DNA of 64,000 bases from Rattus norvegicus. Lineage: Eukaryota > Chordata > Mammalia > Rodentia > Muridae. The stretch spans positions 87,802,210-87,866,209 of the forward strand of contig NC_086020.1 of the NCBI RefSeq assembly GCF_036323735.1, read 5' to 3'. Positions 46,561-56,938 of this stretch are shown here, in pieces. A program made the translations under genes and the position numbers. A model generated the notes under the pieces. The model ran no database searches and was not told where the DNA came from. It saw nothing but the letters and a program-made list of their open reading frames with translations. How positions within the stretch are numbered: the stretch's first letter is position 1; each line of letters begins with the position of its first letter.

Positions 46561-47546
46561 GCACTATTTGCACTCCCTTACTTGAACATATTATCCTTTG
46601 GGTGAAAGATAATCATAAAACTTTCTATTAACCCAGAGAGACTGAGAAAAGGAAGTGCTTTAGGTGGTATGGCAAGGATCTCCCTGGAAAGTAGAAATAG
46701 AATAGAATTTTTGTGTGGACAGAAGGTGTGGGGGGTGCTGTGTGGAATGGGACCAGGATAGATGAGGTAGGGGAGAGAGGCAGAAAGGGAGAGTATGAGT
46801 AGCAAGTATTGGAATAGCTGGGGGTTAAGGGGCAAGCAGAATACTAATGCAGTGGAAACTTACTGAATGCTATGATGATGACACTAGTAAAGTCTCCTAG
46901 AAATACAGGATCCAGAACCAGAAAATATCATATTGAGTAAGTCAATGAAATGATTCCTAATGATATTCTGCTAAACCAGAAGCTAACTAGCTCAATACTC
47001 ATCAGAAAGACTCCTTCAAAGAGCTTCTGGGAACAGATGCAGATATCCAGTCCTAGGCATTAGTGGGAACTTAAGGAACCCTGAGAAATTAGAGGAGGAA
47101 GGATTATTACACTCAGATACTCAAGAATATCATGAGAATAAGGCCCACTGAATCAATGAAATAGGGCTCATAAGAGCTTAGAGAGGGAAGCAACAATCAT
47201 GGATCCTACATGGGTCTGCACTAGGCCCTTTGCATACAGGCTGTGAATATTATGCTTGGAGGTTGTGTGGAAATCATAAAAGTAAAGGTAAGAGTTTCTT
47301 TGGCTCTTTTTCCTGATCTAGAACCCTTTTCTCCCTAACGGGTTAGCTTGTCTAGGCTTCATACAAAGATTTATACCTAGTTTTATTACATCTTGTTATG
47401 CGTTGTTCAGTTAACATCATTAAGAGACTCGCTTTTTCTGAAGTGAAACCTAGGAGCAATCGCCATGGGGGAGAAAGGATGTGGGGGGTAAAAGAAGAGG
47501 AGGAAGGGGAGGCTAAAATATTGTATAATAATAAATAAAAAATAAA

Positions 47547-47934
47547 TTATAGGCAGGCTTCACAACTCACACAAAATTAACTCAAAGTGACTCCTAAACT
47601 TCTGTTTTTTGACTTACCAGCTACTGATATGTCTTCCAAACGAAGAGTCCCATGCTCTAGAGTTCACTTGCAAATGGATCAGAAAGTTCTACTATGGCAA
47701 TGTAGAGCCTTCAGGTCTCAGGTAAATGGAAATTCACTAAATTCCACAGGCCAAATGTTGTGGAAGAATAATGTCTCTTTCATGCCACATGATCTACAAT
47801 ACAAAATGTAGAATCAGCCTTATCCATCCACTCAACCCAATGCACACCTGAGAAACCTCTGCAGCTCACAAACTTCCCTTTCCCCTGGAATTAAATATCC
47901 CTGAATTGTGAAAAACTAAAAGAATTTTTGTTTT
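47547..47934. other. Non-coding, no element recognised
   Basis: About 390 bp. A 74-codon frame (47587-47811) has no recognisable motif and is not supported. Confidence 0.45.
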
Positions 47935-48100
47935 CATTTTTATTCTTTTGTTTGGTTTTGGAAAAAAACATGACTACATGTAATCTGGACTCTCCTGCAA
48001 TTCATTCTCTAGACCAAGATGGTCTTGAACACAGAGATCCACCTGCCACTTCCTCCTGAGTTCTTGGATTAAAGGCATGGGTCCCCACCAAGCATTTAAA
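47935..48100 (-). mobile_element. B1-like SINE
   Basis: Reading the minus strand gives the 7SL-derived B1 order: TGGGGACCCATGCCTTTAATCC, then GGTGGATCTCTGTG, then a poly(A) side (TTTT on the plus strand near 47935). The plus strand shows GATCCACCTGCCACTTCCTCC and TGAGTTCTTGGATTAAAGGC. Diverged. Confidence 0.75.
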
Positions 48101-48136
48101 TGTTGTTTTTATTTATGAGTATGTATCTCTGTGTTT

Positions 48137-48137
<1 letters not shown>

Positions 48138-48183
<46 letters not shown>

Positions 48184-48205
48184 ATACATGCATGCATGCA
48201 TATGC
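48138..48205. repeat. (GT)n with short (CATG) run
   Basis: A GT dinucleotide array at 48138-48182 followed by CATGCATGCATGCAT. The complementary Thr-His frames are repeat artefacts. Confidence 0.95.
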
Positions 48206-48229
48206 CAGCGCTCACATGAGTGTGTAAGT

Positions 48230-48371
48230 TTACCAAGTAATGTAAGTAATGAGACCCCCTGGAGGTAAAGTACATGCAGTTGTGATCCACATATTATGGG
48301 TTCTGGGAACTGAACTGTGTTCCTCTGGAAGAGCATCAAGCGCTCTTAATGACTCCATCTCTCTAGCCCTA
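48230..48371 (-). mobile_element. B2/B3-like SINE
   Basis: The plus strand shows TGGGTTCTGGGAACTGAACTG, CCTCTGGAAGAGCATCAAG and ATCTCTCTAGCCCT, the reverse complement of the tRNA-related head of B2/B3 SINEs. Its tail side adjoins the (GT)n array. Confidence 0.8.
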
Positions 48372-49764
48372 AGATTTTAACCAAGTATTTCTGAAAGATG
48401 ATCCTTATGATGGCTTTCCTACTAGGTCTAAACACTTTGTAAAATTCTAAGGGCAAATTAGGAAGTAGAATGCAACATTCAGAACTTCTAAAACCAGACC
48501 TTCCGTTTTACATTCTATCTTCCCAACAACTACAAAAAACTATGCCTGTGTGTGCACACAGGATAGTGAGGGTAAAAGCAACATATCATCCCATAGCTGG
48601 TCTGGAGAGTTTCCTTCTCCCCAGGGAATGCACAGTCAAGAAAGCTTGGAAACCAAGAGCCACTACCCAGGTGGGCACATGGACCAACAAGGACACAGTC
48701 TGGTTAATAGCCTATCCCCAATTCAGAAGCTCTAACAGCTCAGTTATCTGGCTCTGCTAATCTGGAGAAAGTGTTCCCCATGCTCACCATTGTATGAATG
48801 GAATTTGCCTGCCCAATTTTCTATAGCAGCACCAAAGGAGAATATACTGGAAAGAACACAGAACCTATATTCCACTGATATTTCTGATTGTTAGGCCTGA
48901 TAGAATATCTCATTATCTAGGGGCAACAAGCTAGGCCAAAGACAGTTAGTTGCATTTCCCTGATTGAGTGCACAGAGATCAAATGACTCAGACAATACAG
49001 ACCTTCCTAGTTCTATCCTTTCTGGAAAATTTGTACCTTAGTAGAAATTATTCTCATCTCCCAGAGCATTTTCAATAACTTTATCAAGTCATGGGAACCC
49101 TTGTTTTGACTACACCTGTTTTTAATTAGGTCCCTAAACTGTGTTCTTAACGCAGGTCACTCTTCATTTTTAATTCCCCAATAAAAGCCTAAGAGGTCAG
49201 AAGACACTCATTCACTGGTCCCTTTTTGCTTTTCACTGACCAGTCAAGACTCAGCAAGGAAGGAGTCAACAACTGTCTTCCCAGCACTAGGCAGCAGATG
49301 CAGGATTTAGTTTTCAAAGCAATTTGAGATCGCATAGAAACAAGCCTGGAGTATGAGAAACATTGACACTTACAGAAATAAATAAAAATAAAATAACATT
49401 TTAATGACCAAGAAAAATTTAAGTAGAGACAGATTTGAGCAGTGATTCATTTAAAGAAAAGAAACTTTCAAAGCAATAGCAATAAGCCATGTTTTAAAAA
49501 GGTAAATGTAATAAAAAAAAAAAAAACCTTTAAAAATGCTTTGCCATATGGACTTGGAAAAAGACTAGGTGCTTCCTTAGTAGACAGAATGTCATTAATA
49601 AGATTCCCATTGCCCTTGCCTCTGTGCACAATGTTAGGTCTATAACCTGACATACATAGGTACAGTCAGTGAGTAGCCACTTTTTCACTGTGCAGTCCGC
49701 ACAATTATTGTTCCACATAATCTTCTCTGAAAGCAGAGGCCATGCTCCACACACAAGTCCTTTT
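48372..49764. other. Non-coding, no element recognised
   Basis: About 1.4 kb up to the ERV-1 insertion point. Small frames at 48470-48760 and 49442-49645 have no recognisable motif. Confidence 0.5.
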
Positions 49765-49770
49765 CCTGTT
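49765..49770. repeat. Target-site duplication of ERV-1, left copy
   Basis: CCTGTT, repeated at 52811-52816. Six bases is the size made by betaretrovirus-type (class II) integrases. Confidence 0.9.
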
Positions 49771-50166
49771 TGTAGAGAGCTGCGATGTGCCTAGCCTCAA
49801 AGATGCCCCTGGTTTCTGCCTTCCACCCTCCCAAAGGTGAGCGCTCCTTGCAGTAAACAAGTCCTTATTTGGCTGTGTCTGCCTGGCCCGCTAGCTTCCG
49901 CATAGTGACAGCCTATCTACATGACCCACGTGGCTTGCTAGGACTGGCCAGTGCTAGCTATTTAATTGTGGTGCAGTGCGTTCCCCAGAGAGAGAGTCAG
50001 AAGAGAGAGAGACAGAAGAGAGAGAGTCAGAAGAGAGAGAGAGTCAGAGGAGAGAGAGTCAGAAGAGATAGAGGTCAGAAGTTTGTATCAAGGTTCCTGA
50101 GTAAAACTGCTTGAAGAAGATATCCTGTGGTCGTGTCTTCCTTGCTGGTCGAGGTTGAACGCGGCA
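49771..50166 (+). repeat. ERV-1 5' LTR (396 bp)
   Basis: Begins TGTAGAGAGCTGCG and ends CGCGGCA, followed by AG and the primer site. It contains CTATTTAATTG (TATA-like, 49958), a purine array of GAGAGAGTCAGAA units (49988-50075) and AGTAAAACTG before U5. It is about 19 bp longer than the 3' LTR, mainly in the purine array. Confidence 0.92.
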
Positions 50167-50168
50167 AG

Positions 50169-50186
50169 TGGTGGCCCGTACGGGGA
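50169..50186 (+). promoter_or_regulatory. ERV-1 primer binding site, tRNA-Ile(AAU)
   Basis: TGGTGGCCCGTACGGGGA is the exact complement of the last 18 nt of mature cytosolic tRNA-Ile(AAU) including CCA, as I know that tRNA. It starts 2 bases after the LTR, the normal place for minus-strand priming. Confidence 0.88.
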
Positions 50187-50393
50187 ACTCCTCGAATCCA
50201 CCGTAAAGGGACTCAACTCTCTCTGAAATCAGAACTTCTTGCAGTCAGGGCAGCGCTGGAAAGCTCGCAAGGTAAGGTGAGACAATAAGGACCGCGGAAA
50301 ATAAGCAGCTATAAAGTCTCAGGGTAGTGAGCAAGTAAAGTTCGTGGTAGCAGCGAACCGAAAGTAAAGTTCACGGTAACAGCAAACCAAAAG

Positions 50394-50578
50394 GAGACAA
50401 TAAAGTTCCCAGGTTTTGGGACGAGGGTTAAGTTCTCGGATTGAGACAATAAGGTTCCCAGGTTTTGGGACAAGGGTTAAGTTCTTGGATTGAGACAATA
50501 AGGTTCCCGGTTTTGGGACAAGTCACAAAGCTCTCGGATTGAGACTATAAGGTTCACGGTTTGGGGACAAGTTAAGAG
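50394..50578 (+). repeat. Four 49-bp tandem repeats in the ERV-1 leader
   Basis: Units start at 50394, 50443, 50492 and 50541, each opening GAGACAATAA or GAGACTATAA and holding a TTTTGGGAC core. The last is partial. A different motif, AGCAGCGAACCGAAAG, occurs at 50350, 50858 and 50887. Their role is unknown. Confidence 0.92.
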
Positions 50579-50950
50579 GGATGTAGCTTACACCCGGAAA
50601 TCTGGAGAGTTTTTTATTTGCTCCAGGAACAAGCGGATATTATGATGGGTGTGACTTTGAGTTTTATGGTTATATTATTACTCTGGGAGAGAGTACAAGA
50701 TACAAGCTTTTCCGGTTTCAGACTAAGGGACACAGTATTTTGGGAGAAAGATTTTGTCTTTGTGCTTTTAAACGGTGTGATTAGGCTCTGGAAACCTCAC
50801 AGAGTCATACTGATCAGATTTGATAGAGGTAGATTGCCTGGAAAATTTACTCAGGAGCAGCGAACCGAAAGCAAAGTTCATGGTAGCAGCGAACCGAAAG
50901 TAGCACGATGTGCGGTGAATTTAGCCGTAGCAGCACAGAAAGTTTTTGTC

Positions 50951-51840
50951 ATGGGGACCTCACAGTCTCGTCCAATTTCTCTGGCTCTTCAAGAGCTGTT
51001 TGAGTGAAAGAAACTAAAAATAAAAAGAAGCACCATAGAGAGATTTTTGAGCGAATGTGATGCCATTGCACCCTGGTTCACAGCCTCTGGTAATCTCACA
51101 GTGGCGATCTGGGACAAGATAGGGAAAGACCTTGATTTTGCCCAGGAACAGGGGACTCTAAGACCTGGGGTCCGAACAGTATGGCCCTTAGTGCGTAGCT
51201 ACCTTGAGGATCAGAAATGTTGTCAGGCAGCTATAGAGAAGGGGCAAGATGCCCTAGAAATGCTTTAAGAGGAGAGGTCAGAAAAGGAGGGAAGCACAAA
51301 GGAGACAGACTCAGAAAAGACAGATACAGAGGAGGAAACAGACGAAACAGATTCAGAAGAAGAGTTACAAGAGTTGATAAATCAAATGTGGAAACAGTCT
51401 CTACGGAATAGACAGAAAAGGAAAAAGCCTAAAATGGTGGAGGAACCTCCTGGCCGGTTCCCCTCGGCTCCTCCTCCCTGCAATGTTGTAGAGAGAGGAA
51501 GTAGACTTTCGGGTAGTACATTCTGCCCTGAAGTGTGGAGAGCAGTTCATACTGAGCTTCATTTGCCCTATCCTGTATATGTGGATGCTAATCTACAAAG
51601 ATATCATGAGCCTCTTGATTTCAAGGTGATTAAAGCCTTGGCTGAGTCAGTGAAAACATATGGTATCACTGCCTCCTTTACTATTGCTCAGATAGAGACT
51701 CTGCACAGATTTTGCATGACTCCTAATGATTGGACCACCCTGGTGTGAGCGTGCCTCAGCCCAGGGCATTATCTAGATTGGAGAGCTTTTCTAATTGAAT
51801 ATGCCAATGAACAGGCTGCTGCCAATTTTCAGTGTTCCTG
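50951..51840 (+). pseudogene. ERV-1 gag (matrix and N-terminal capsid), broken
   Basis: Gag builds the particle. The ATG at 50951 begins M-G-T-S-Q-S, a myristoylation-type start. A TGA at 51005-51007 stops it after 18 codons, but the same frame continues with a matrix-like part (W-D-K-I-G-K-D-L, W-P-L-V-R-S-Y) to a stop at 51266-51268. A charged acidic linker in another stretch follows, and a capsid N-terminal part (F-K-V-I-K-A-L-A-E-S-V, then T-P-N-D-W-T) ends at 51746-51748. Homology fades near 51840, where env sequence starts. Capsid C-terminus, nucleocapsid, protease and all of pol are missing. Confidence 0.85.
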
Positions 51841-52215
51841 AGACCCATGCCGATACGTCATGACCTTTAAGCCCACTCCTCTAATTTGTCTAAACAGTTG
51901 TCAAGTTATTTTTTAGATAATTGGACTGGAGAATTCGATTTCTTAATGGATCAGCTACGTGTAGCCATCGTGACCGTGAACTCCACATGTGCAGATGCTA
52001 GACTGGCTATGGGATTGTCATCTTGGATTGCTGCTGCTATGAATCATCTTAGAGAGTGGGTGGGTATGGGAGCCCTAGCTGGATTCTTGCTGCTGGTCTC
52101 CCTAGTGAGCCTGTGGTGTCTCTGTAGAATGAGGTTTGTTCAGAGGCGGCACGCGGCTATGGTGTACAGACATTTACAGCCATTGAAGCAGGACAGTCCC
52201 CTCAAGCCTGGCTAA
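51841..52215 (+). pseudogene. ERV-1 env TM C-terminal fragment
   Basis: The frame is open from 51886 to 52215. It holds a Trp-rich membrane-proximal stretch, a hydrophobic span (A-G-F-L-L-L-V-S-L-V-S-L-W-C-L-C) and a short basic tail (R-R-H-A-A-M-V-Y-R). The order resembles the TM end of ERV-2. SU and the fusion peptide are absent, so no envelope function remains. Confidence 0.8.
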
Positions 52216-52420
52216 GGGTCATTCAGAAGACCTAGTTGCACCTTGCCCCTGAGTATATGTGAGTGACCTTTCCCAGTGAAGGGCAACTTCCCTTCTACCT
52301 AAGGCATGGAACCTTGTGAGCGACGAGGTGTCCTACAACGGGTTTAATGAAGGGATGATCCTAAGACAGGGGGGGGGTCACCACGCTCAGTGGTGCCTTT
52401 GCCTGCTTGATTAATTAAAC
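52216..52420 (+). other. ERV-1 3' non-coding region
   Basis: About 200 bp between the env stop and the polypurine tract, with a GGGGGGG run near 52371. No frame. Confidence 0.6.
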
Positions 52421-52433
52421 AAAAAGGGGGAAC
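52421..52433 (+). promoter_or_regulatory. ERV-1 polypurine tract
   Basis: AAAAAGGGGGAAC directly before the 3' LTR; serves as plus-strand primer in retroviruses. Confidence 0.8.
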
Positions 52434-52810
52434 TATAGAGAGCTGCGATGTGCCTCGCCTCAAAGACGGCCCTGGTTTCTGCCTTCCACCCTCCCAAAGG
52501 TGAGCGCTCCTTGCAGTAAACAAGTCCTTATTTGGCTGTGTCTGCCTGGCCCACTAGCTTCCGCATAGTGACAGCCTATCTACATGACCCATGTGACTTG
52601 CTAGGACTGGCCAGTGCTAGCTATTTAATTGTGGTGCAGGGCGTTCCCCAGAGTGAGAGTCAGGAGAGAGAGTCAGAAGAGAGAGAGTCAGAGGAGAGAG
52701 AGTCAGAAGAGATAGAGGTCACAAGATTGTATCAAGGTTCCTGAGTAAAACTGCTTGAAGAAGATCTCCTGTGGTCATGTCTTCCTTGCTGGTCGAGGTT
52801 GGGCGTGGCA
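52434..52810 (+). repeat. ERV-1 3' LTR (377 bp)
   Basis: Begins TATAGAGAGCTGCG (the canonical TG is mutated to TA) and ends GTGGCA. Otherwise closely matches the 5' LTR, with a shorter purine array (52650-52715). Confidence 0.92.
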
Positions 52811-52816
52811 CCTGTT
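52811..52816. repeat. Target-site duplication of ERV-1, right copy
   Basis: CCTGTT, identical to 49765-49770. Confidence 0.9.
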
Positions 52817-55800
52817 ACTGCAATTTTCAGTTAACTGCCTGACTCAAATTGGTGATTTGAAAACACGATGAAGGTACTAAGTTCTTTAAGAATTTAATAA
52901 TCTTAATTTTAATCATATAGAAAACAAGGCAATTGTCTTATGCAACTACATACTTGGATCAAGGCCACCTCAAGCAACATTAAGAGAGATAGCCTCAGAA
53001 ACATTGTATAGAAGGTTGGAGGTACACCTGTTCTAGAATTAGTATGCCATCCCAGGGTAAAAGAACTCCAAGAACTTAAGACATTAATAAAGAAAAAATT
53101 CTTAAAGAATAACATGCATCCACTTCTGGTTATTGCTAAAAGGAGAATCAGCCTACAACAGATTTTTGCATACCATTTAAGCATAGTGAGGCCCCAGGTT
53201 AAACACTCAACACTAGGGAAAGGAGAATGCAAATCTAACTGCTTCGGTAGATGGAAGATGGATAGAGCGAAGAGAATTCCAGAGGATTTATTACTTACAC
53301 ATGCATGGTGCAAGAGCAGATTAGTTTTCAATGACTGTGTCCTGTAACAGGGGATGAGAAAGATTGGGAAAATAGAAGAAAGGAAATAAAAGCTGGGGTG
53401 GTGAAGTCTTATACTACCTATGTCTAAGTCACAGAAGATTCATATTACTAGCATCTTCTATATTACTTCCTGGGGAGATGTGGATGGAAATGGGAGCCTT
53501 CTATGAGGATAACACAAACCAACATACCAAAATATAAACACAGGAGGAGGCTAAACAGTGCTGTGTAAGGGAAACATTACTCACCAAGCACACAGGGTCA
53601 TTGGAACTGATAACCTGAACCCCATGTGGGAGGAAGAGTTGGGTTCTCAGGAACAGAATAAAATATTCTCCAAATGCCCTGACACCAGACTATGACCAAC
53701 TCTATCAAGCATATCCTTGGTTTTGAAGAAGAGCTTCATTTATTTTCTACCACAGAGTCGTCGAGAATGCTCTCAAAGTCTACTCTAGATCTAGGCTATT
53801 ACTTGATCTTCCAAGCAAATTCCTGGGTTGAGAAAAGATATGCTAGGTTCCTTCTATATATGAGAACTTCAGAGAAAGGCCTTGCTTGATCAGGCCAGCT
53901 CTCAACCCAAAAATATTTTTCATTTTTTACTTCTTGTCACCTGAGGTCTTATTACCCATATGATAGAACTATAGTTTTCTCAAGGAAAAAAAAAACTGAA
54001 CCTTTATGGCACATTAGGCCTTGATTTTGGTTGAGATCCCATAATATTTCTTTGAGCAACTTCTTAGGCACCTGCCTTTTAGTATGGGATTTGGTAGAGT
54101 TGTCTCCTTTCTTATGGTATGGATCCAAATATCTAGACAATTATAGCAAACAAATGTGTATCCTAGCACCTAATATTTGACAGGTCTGGTTAACATACTA
54201 TGAATTTTGCAGATGTTGTAGACATAGCCCTCTATTAGCTAAATTCTACTTTGTGTGACTGAATATCTCCTAAGCACTGGCAAGGCCTATTCTACTCTTC
54301 TTCATCACAACTTAGTAATGAAGTGCAATCCAACTTAGAGATTCTATTTACTATCCCCAGCAAATGAAATCCAAATGTACCTTATTCCTATAACACTCAA
54401 TAAAACATGCAGGAAATCTAGCAGAGGTACAAAAACTAGGATTTTCTAAGTTCACCTACTGCTGTCCTCTGATGACCAAAACGCATGGTGAAGCTGGCCA
54501 CAATGATCCTTTTTCTACACATAGCCCCCGTTCCAAATGCTCTGTACAGGTACAGCCCAGAGTGAAGTTATTCAGAGGCCATCACTCCGGGCCTAGAAGT
54601 TGCAAATACCACAACAGACTTCACAGGAAAATAATTCTGGCCACTACCTCCCATTAAGCCCCAGGAGGGGCCCAGGATCAATCCACTCTTGCCAAGATCG
54701 TGGCCTCTCACTCACCATTTCACCAAATCCAGGCTTCTAACCTTGTCCATGAATGGACCACACAGCTCTCAGCACAGAAGTTGATCAGCTATTCAGCTTC
54801 TGAACCAGGCCTAAAACAAGGCTCCCAAAAGAGCCCTCCTCACCTTCTGACTGGCTGTCGACCTGGAGGTCCTGATTGGCTGGAAGCACTGAGTGACAAG
54901 AGCGCCTTCCCTTCAGGTTGGGGGGCTATTCAAAGTACCCTGTACACTCTTTCCAGGGGTTGGTTTTGCCCCAGCATAGACCTTTCACAAATCTGCAGAG
55001 AACTGGGATCTACAAGCTACACTGTTTGCAATGGGTGATTCTGCTATCCCACAGGTGGAAGAGAGCCCATAACTGAAGAGAGAATTCAGGAAAAAATATT
55101 TGTTCTGTACCTTCATATTGAGGTCAGATGAACTGAAACTACAATGTCCTGGTAGGCAAAGGTACAAACAATCCTGACAGAAAACAAGGACAAGACCACA
55201 TACACAGTGATAGAGCTTTTTTCCACGAGAGTGGATCGTGGCTTCATTCCTGTAAAAGTTTTCTGCTAGAAATTCAGATCAGTCTCTGAAAAAATGAGCC
55301 ATAATGGAAAGTATAATCTCCTTTGTAACTTGAATATTCAGACAGGATGTCTTTTATGGACACTTTTGTCAGGCAGTTATATAAAGGGTAAAGGATAGAA
55401 ATAAATGTCTCTGACATGTTTATCCTGTACTAGAAGATCTTAATTTAAAAGGAAGTGTTAATCCAACCAAGAAGAATGAGTCTATTACCAAAATTTTGAC
55501 TCAGGTTTGAAGACAGCATAATTTTACTGGAGTAATGTCAAAAAGTAGCCAGTGACTGCCTTACACATTCTCTTATTTAAGAGAACAGCCCCAAATTCAG
55601 TTCTTAGGCACACTTTAAGGAGTAAACTCTCAAATAGTTGCAAAGCAAGTTAACAAAAGCGAGAGAAATGGAGCAACAAGAAAATACAGAACAATCTGAA
55701 ACAGCAAATACCACCTTGGAGTATCTATGGAATTGGGGAGGGCATTAGCGAGGGTCAAGATGCACTCAAAACGAGTAAAAATCAAGAATTGGGGCAAGTC

Positions 55801-56156
55801 TGGCTCCAGGAAACATATATAAAAGCATTATCTCAGCTCTTATACTAAATGAAAAATTATTTTTAAAAATAAAGAATAATTACTCTTGCATTCAAAATGG
55901 AGTCAGTCAGGTAGATTCCTAACAAGTAAATGACACTGTAAAAGTAGTGTGTTTAGATAGATGTATCAATGCCACAATTCTCACAAGTACAAAAAACAGA
56001 GTAAATATACAGAAAACATCTAGGAAAAGTCACCTATTAGCATTGTAGACATTGTTTGTTGGCGATTGGCAATTCTAAGTTATCCTCAGAATGAGAAATA
56101 TTTTGCCTCTGAACAGGCTGATTCAGGGGAAGGACACAATTGCTTCTGTGCAGGAC
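52817..56156. other. Non-coding; one GC-richer block
   Basis: About 3.3 kb between the two ERVs without a supported gene. Bases 54460-55050 are more GC-rich than their surroundings and hold a 112-codon frame (54700-55038) with no motif I know, plus a GATTGGCTGG (inverted CCAAT) at 54872. This block could be an old LTR or unrelated DNA. Confidence 0.45.
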
Positions 56157-56162
56157 CAAAAT
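56157..56162. repeat. Target-site duplication of ERV-2, left copy
   Basis: CAAAAT; the right flank (61752-61757) reads CAAAAA, matching at five of six bases. Confidence 0.7.
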
Positions 56163-56468
56163 TGAAGCACCCACCTCGACCAGCAAGGAAGATGTGACAC
56201 CGTTGGGCTCTTCTCAACAGCCTTTATTGCAGGAACACCTCATTCTTGATACGGGGGACCCTGGGGAACAAAGGCACTCGCCTTAAATACAAAACAGACA
56301 GTGGCTGTAAACTTGTCCTCTGGGGATTGGTGGAGTGTGAGATACCTTATTAACATGCTTATCACCCAGGCCTTGTAAATGCCAGAAGAAGGCCATGGAC
56401 ACGGCTATAATGGTTGTATACCACAAACGACCACTAGATGTCAGCGCCATCTTTGGCCGCTCCCAACA
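56163..56468 (-). repeat. ERV-2 3' LTR (306 bp)
   Basis: On the minus strand it begins TGTTGGGAGC and ends GTGCTTCA. It has TATTTAAGG (TATA box; complement at 56282-56290) and AATAAAGG (polyadenylation signal; complement at 56222-56229). Confidence 0.93.
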
Positions 56469-56482
56469 TCTTCCCCTTTGTT
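56469..56482 (-). promoter_or_regulatory. ERV-2 polypurine tract
   Basis: The minus strand reads ACAAAGGGGAAGA directly before the LTR TG. Confidence 0.75.
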
Positions 56483-56938
56483 GTATTATAAAAATGAAAC
56501 CATTAGATGGACGTAGTGGTCTGAGAGAGATCAGACATGCCTCACAGAGTGCCCAGCTTGGCCATGCCGAGCCACTCTTGCAGTTAGGACTGCACCCCAA
56601 TGGCTAGAGATGACTTATGTTGTAACACACCATTCTAGGCTATACGTGTGTGTTTATTTGGGGGAGAAACAGGGCAGAGGGGCATTTGACCAGCCCGAAT
56701 GTTCAAACATGGTGTATCCACCTCTGTCTATGACTGGTCTAGATCAGGGTGTCACGTCAATATTGTCATTGCTCCTGCCTTAGGTAGTTCCTCTCGATAG
56801 CTCTGCCTTACCCGTCATTGGAAAAACCCTATCACCACCAGGCTTCTGCTTTAGGTTGGTCCGAGCCCAAGAAAGTTGCCCGTCTCTGGATACAATGGCT
56901 TCACATGACAGTGACAAAATACGATCTAGGGCGAACTC
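56483..56938 (-). other. ERV-2 3' non-coding region
   Basis: About 450 bp between the end of the TM frame and the polypurine tract. No supported frame. Confidence 0.55.

Larger units (their letters stand above)
41700..47546 (+). mobile_element. L1-G, old nearly full-spread L1
   Basis: Plus strand, heavily decayed but in normal order: ORF1 remnants (41700-42310), endonuclease (42530-43200), reverse transcriptase and C-terminal region (43300-46560) and a long 3'UTR (46560-47546) with a purine-rich end and AATAAATAAAAAATAAA tail. The 3'UTR resembles older Lx-type L1s rather than the L1-C type. An unassigned block interrupts it at about 45048-45738. L1-F lies head to head with it. Confidence 0.75.
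49771..52810 (+). mobile_element. ERV-1, deleted class II endogenous retrovirus
   Basis: A 3.0 kb provirus with two LTRs, a 6-bp target duplication, a tRNA primer site, a repeat-rich leader, a partial gag, the end of env, a polypurine tract and no pol. It is therefore a deleted, non-autonomous copy. The gag frame has at least three stops. The betaretroviral (ERVK) class is inferred from the 6-bp duplication and the gag and env features; the family name is not known to me. Confidence 0.92.

Noticed and set aside
50394..50578. Regular 49-bp repeats considered as a CRISPR-like array
   Set aside because: The repeats are directly adjacent without unique spacers, and the DNA is vertebrate; they are retroviral leader repeats.
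54700..55038. 112-codon frame in the GC-richer block as a possible host gene
   Set aside because: No domain, splice context or start signal that I can support; kept only as a low-interest finding.
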